NCBI RefSeq assembly: GCF_003086295.3
Contig: NC_092050.1
Location: forward strand, 155,812,699-155,876,698
DNA length: 64,000 nucleotides
Source of the DNA: Arachis hypogaea
Taxonomy: Eukaryota > Streptophyta > Magnoliopsida > Fabales > Fabaceae
Direction of reading: 5' to 3'
Below are positions 60,801 through 64,000 of the stretch, piece after piece (within the stretch, counting starts at the first letter, position 1; the number at the start of each line of letters is the position of its first letter). The notes under the pieces are model-generated. The model worked only from the letters and a program-made list of their open reading frames with translations, had not been told where the DNA came from and did no database searches. The translations under genes were made by a program, and so were the position numbers.

Positions 60801-63758
60801 TAAATTAATATAATAATTAAACTTATTATTTCAGCAGTTGCTCTCTTTGTATAAGTAGTTGTTTTTACTTTCTTTTTTAAACTTGAAGACTCAAACACTC
60901 CTATAAATATATTACATAAATGAATCAAGTTACGCGTACATAAAAAAATAAAAATTAAAAAAATGTACCAAAATAGCCAGGAAGGCTAGAAAGGAAGTGA
61001 CATGCACCACAGTCCGGAAACACTCCAATATGTACCTCTGGCATAGCAAATATCTGCAAATATTGTTCCATTAACATTGACTTTTTTTTCTTTCTACTGT
61101 ATTTCCCATCTCGACATACTAAGAATTAATTTGTCACAGATCATAACTTCATTTAAGAATTTGGTCAATGAATTGCTGCATGTACAAAGTAAAATTCAAA
61201 TTCCTGATACTTGCTTAAACAGCAAGTGAGCTGACCACTCAATCAACTAAAATCAAAAGTACTTTTTTCGTCCCTAAAATTTGAGGTCAAAATCAAAATC
61301 GTTTCTGACCTTTTTTTCTTATTAAAATCATCCCCAACATTACAAAACGTTATAAAATCGTCATTTTCTACTTCAATTATATTTTTTTGATCAAAATACC
61401 CTTCATTATTAATAAAAATAATATTAAAAAAAAAGAACAAAACCCCATCCCACCCACTCCTTAGCATCTCTTCGGTCTCTCCTCCCACCCCTCCCCCAAT
61501 CCCCTTCCTTCTACTCTTCACCATCACCCTCTTCTTCTCATCTTTGCCGCGGCAATTACCACTGCTGAAGGACACCCACCCCTCCTCCCCTTCCTCTTCT
61601 CACTCTTCCCCAATCCCCTTCCAGCTTCTCACTCTTCTTCATTTTACCAGGGAAGACAGAACATAGCAAAAGGTAGAAGTAAGAAATTAAATTAACAGCA
61701 ACATAGCCATCACCTCTTCCCCTTCGCACCTTCTCACTCTCCCTTTCCTCACCACCATCACCACTGCCACCATAGTCATTCATTACTCACAACACTTTTT
61801 TTTCACCAACAATAGTCCCAAATAAATTAATAGCAACATTCACAAAATAAATCAACAAAAAAATTCAGATTAAACAATAATTCAATATCATCAACTATAA
61901 TTTTAGTTTTCAGATCCAAAAACAGCAAAACAACAGAAATTAAAAAAAAATAAAAAATCACAAACAGAAGCATAAACTCAAACAAAAGCAAAAATTCAAG
62001 CAGAAGCAGAAGAAGAGGTAGAAGAAGAAGCAGCGCCGGCAGGTCCCCCTCCCGATGACGATGCGACGGCGTGATCTTCGATGACGACGCGACGACGGCA
62101 GCAAACCTTAGAAACGAATAAGTAGGACGGCAGAAACGGAGAGAAGAAAAATTGAGGTTGAAATTAGAATTGGAATTTTGAAGAGGGGGGCATGAGGAAG
62201 GGGATAGAGGATTACGGGAATGGGGTGAGGAGTGGGGGGTTACAATGAAGGGGTGAAGGAGTGAAGTGAGGGGTGGAGGGTTACGTTTTGTTTTAATTTT
62301 TTAATTATTTTTATTATTTAATAAAAGTAATTTGGTAAAAAAATAAAATTACACTAGAAAAGAACGATTTTATAACGTTTTGTAATGTTGAAAATGATTT
62401 TAATAACAAAAAAAGTGGGAGACAATTTTAAATCTTAGGGACAAAAAAAAGTATTTATCCCTATAAAAGGACGCTAATAAAACTTTTAATGCCAATTACA
62501 ATTTTGATTTGGAAAGAGAAGCATACAGCATTCTCTGTCACAACTCTAAAGGTTGCCCTCATGGAAAGAGCCGCTCCTCCTCCTATGGCCACTCCATTAA
62601 TTAGAGACACCTGAAATTCAAAACCAACGTTGAAATTTGGAGCAATTATTTAAACCATTAATTCAAATGTGTGATTAGGAATTAATTAGAAAACATAACA
62701 ACTCACAATAGGTTTTTTGCAGGTAACAAATAAATGGTTCAACATGAGCAGTTTCCTGTAAAAGCTTAGAGGATAGGTCCAATGTCCTGCTTTCATCATT
62801 CAAGAGTTTTTTTTTTTTTTTTTTTTTTTAATGTTATTGAACAATTTATATGTTTGATAAACTTTTTGATAAATCTAAAGAAAACAAAAAATCTCTTATT
62901 TTTAAAAAGGATGGAGTATTTGATAATCAGTTATACCTGCCAGTGAAGATGCAATCAGTGAGACTATATCACCACCAGCTGAAAATGCTTTTCCATTAGC
63001 CTAAGTAAAGAGTTATAGATTAAAGAAATTAAAGAACATAGCCAATATAATATTATATTTTAATTATGTCATTTTTATATCCATATATAAAGAGAATAAA
63101 TTAAAAAAGTTAACTAATAAAACATATATTAAAATTATTATAAATAAAAGTTTTTTAAAATTTTTATTATAATAAATTTATTAAAAACTTAAATTTTATA
63201 TATTTTTAATAAAAATCTTTTCAATTGGTAAAATTAACCTATATCTAGTACATATTAAGGTTCCTGATAATAGAATTTTTTTAAAATTTATTTTTAATAA
63301 ATACGTAATAAATATATTAAAAACTTGCCCTTTATATATTTTTTAAAATAATTTAAATTAGTCATCTTAATATTTTTTTATTTGTATTAAATATATCAAT
63401 AATAGCTAAATTTTTAAAAAATTTAAGATCAATTTAACAATTAGGAGCCAGTGATGTATATGAAAATAGTTTTTATAAAATTATTGTTAAATTATTTTTT
63501 TTTAATTTTCTACTAAAAATATATATGATATAAATTAAAAAATTTTAGATAAAATTAAAACAAACTAAAATTTAAAAATATTTTAAAATTTTTAATAAAT
63601 TTTAAAGACAAAATAAATATCTATTTTATCCTAATATATATGTCCATATCTACGGAGGTAAAAACAAATATTGTATTGGCATTTTTTACCTTCAATATCA
63701 CAAGTTTGATTGAAAAGTCATTCTCATACAATCTTAGATTCTTTAAAATTTGAGAAAC
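57890..63758 (-). CDS. 3-hydroxyisobutyryl-CoA hydrolase-like protein, gene B (partial, last 12 exons)
   Basis: Exons in coding order: 63690-63758, 62937-63000, 62707-62786, 62527-62610, 60969-61053, 60148-60233, 58958-59079, 58759-58819, 58534-58632, 58331-58432, 58128-58169, 57890-58018. These encode the last 340 aa; by comparison with gene A the first two exons (about 41 codons) lie past the window end. Intron positions and phases equal those of gene A; only one exon differs in length, by one codon (99 against 102 nt). The crotonase features remain: 'GVAIGGGAAL' and the active-site pair in 'PEVHIGVFPD'. The oxyanion loop reads AFSAGGD instead of AFCSGGD, and 'CGACHFLSSLPG' replaces 'AGASYFLSRLPG'. 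The C-terminus PKL is a PTS1-compatible tripeptide. It is a tandem paralogue in the same orientation as gene A and probably has a related acyl-CoA hydrolase role in peroxisomes. Confidence 0.9.
59200..59702. mobile_element. TIR family T2, copy 2, in a gene B intron
   Basis: The left end GAGTAAAGTATCGTTTTTG and right end CAAAAACGATACTTTCCTC are inverted. 'GTAAAAGTGATTCAATGTTATCCT' pairs with its complement on the right. A perfect 9-bp target duplication TTTTATGAA flanks it (59191-59199 and 59703-59711). The middle is unrelated to that of copy 1. Non-coding. Confidence 0.93.
61166..61253. repeat. Short dispersed repeat fragment
   Basis: Similar along its length to 25324-25415. Both copies lie directly or closely next to a T1 element. 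Class unknown; possibly a SINE-like 3' end. Confidence 0.4.
61252..62463. mobile_element. TIR family T1, copy 3, with C/G-rich filler, in a gene B intron
   Basis: The left side holds 'GTCAAAATCAAAATCG', 'CTTATTAAAATCATCCCCAAC' and 'CAAAACGTTATAAAATCGTC'. The right side holds the inverted counterparts, ending GGGACAAAAAAAAGTATTTATCCC. The filler of about 1 kb is C/T-rich (61440-61760), then has GAAGCAG repeats and CGACGACG blocks (61990-62110), then is GGGGTG-rich (62180-62280). The end positions are approximate because no clean target duplication was found. Confidence 0.75.
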
Positions 63759-64000
63759 CTGCAAAACAGTAAAGAAGCCATATATATTATCACACTACTC
63801 TTGCAACAAATTAAAATAACTACTTTATAGTTTGTTTATATTCTTTTTGGATTTTTGACATAAGTTATAGATCAACTTCAAATACTTCTTCCATATTATA
63901 TTCCTAGGTGCCAATCGTTTAAATTAAAGTAAAACAGGCTAATTAAATAAATAAATAAAATGTTCTATATTTTTAAAAGAAAATTATAATAATTAACAGG

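Noticed and set aside
1..64000. A new multi-gene biological system
   Set aside because: The four real genes are of known single-gene families with no sign of functional clustering beyond tandem duplication; the remaining structure is transposable elements.

Overview
The window is nuclear DNA of a flowering plant. The genes are split by GT-AG introns, the background is very AT-rich, and most of the sequence consists of plant transposable elements: L1-type LINEs, Ty1/copia and Ty3/gypsy remnants, a TRIM, hAT-like elements and many foldback MITEs. The style of the MITEs suggests a legume, possibly Arachis, but that rests on memory of repeat types and is an inference.

Four real protein-coding genes can be assembled from exons. 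(1) A two-exon DUF599 membrane protein on + (20233..22278, 243 aa) is intact. A second copy 5 kb downstream (27180..29260) is a pseudogene split by a 1.0 kb hAT-like element. (2) A two-exon Gfo/Idh/MocA-family NAD(P)-dependent oxidoreductase on + (33823..37093, 364 aa) is intact. (3) A 14-exon 3-hydroxyisobutyryl-CoA hydrolase-like gene of the crotonase superfamily on - (54735..40286, 386 aa) is intact although stretched over 14.45 kb. (4) A tandem paralogue of it on - (63758..57890) has its last 12 exons here; its first exons lie beyond the window end. Both hydrolase-like proteins keep the Glu/Asp active-site pair and end in tripeptides (CKL, PKL) compatible with peroxisomal import, where relatives act in valine and branched-chain catabolism.

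Layout: 1-5 kb, tandem repeats and an old LINE 3' remnant. 5-9 kb, an hAT-type MITE and a TIR element with another hAT-like element inside it. 9-16 kb, gene-free, unclassified repeat-like DNA. 16.1-16.8 kb, a complete TRIM. 20-30 kb, the DUF599 pair with MITEs. 30-33.7 kb, AT-rich DNA. 33.8-37.1 kb, the oxidoreductase. 38.5-40.0 kb, a copia pol fragment joined to a short-chain dehydrogenase fragment. 40.3-63.8 kb, the tandem hydrolase pair, whose introns hold a near full-length LINE, an LTR-element remnant and six large inverted-repeat elements.

No new biochemical system is evident. The most informative features are the nested insertions, which can be read precisely from target-site duplications; a TIR family with three copies, each carrying a different GC-rich filler (Pack-TYPE-like); and an intact gene whose introns contain several long perfect or near-perfect hairpins.
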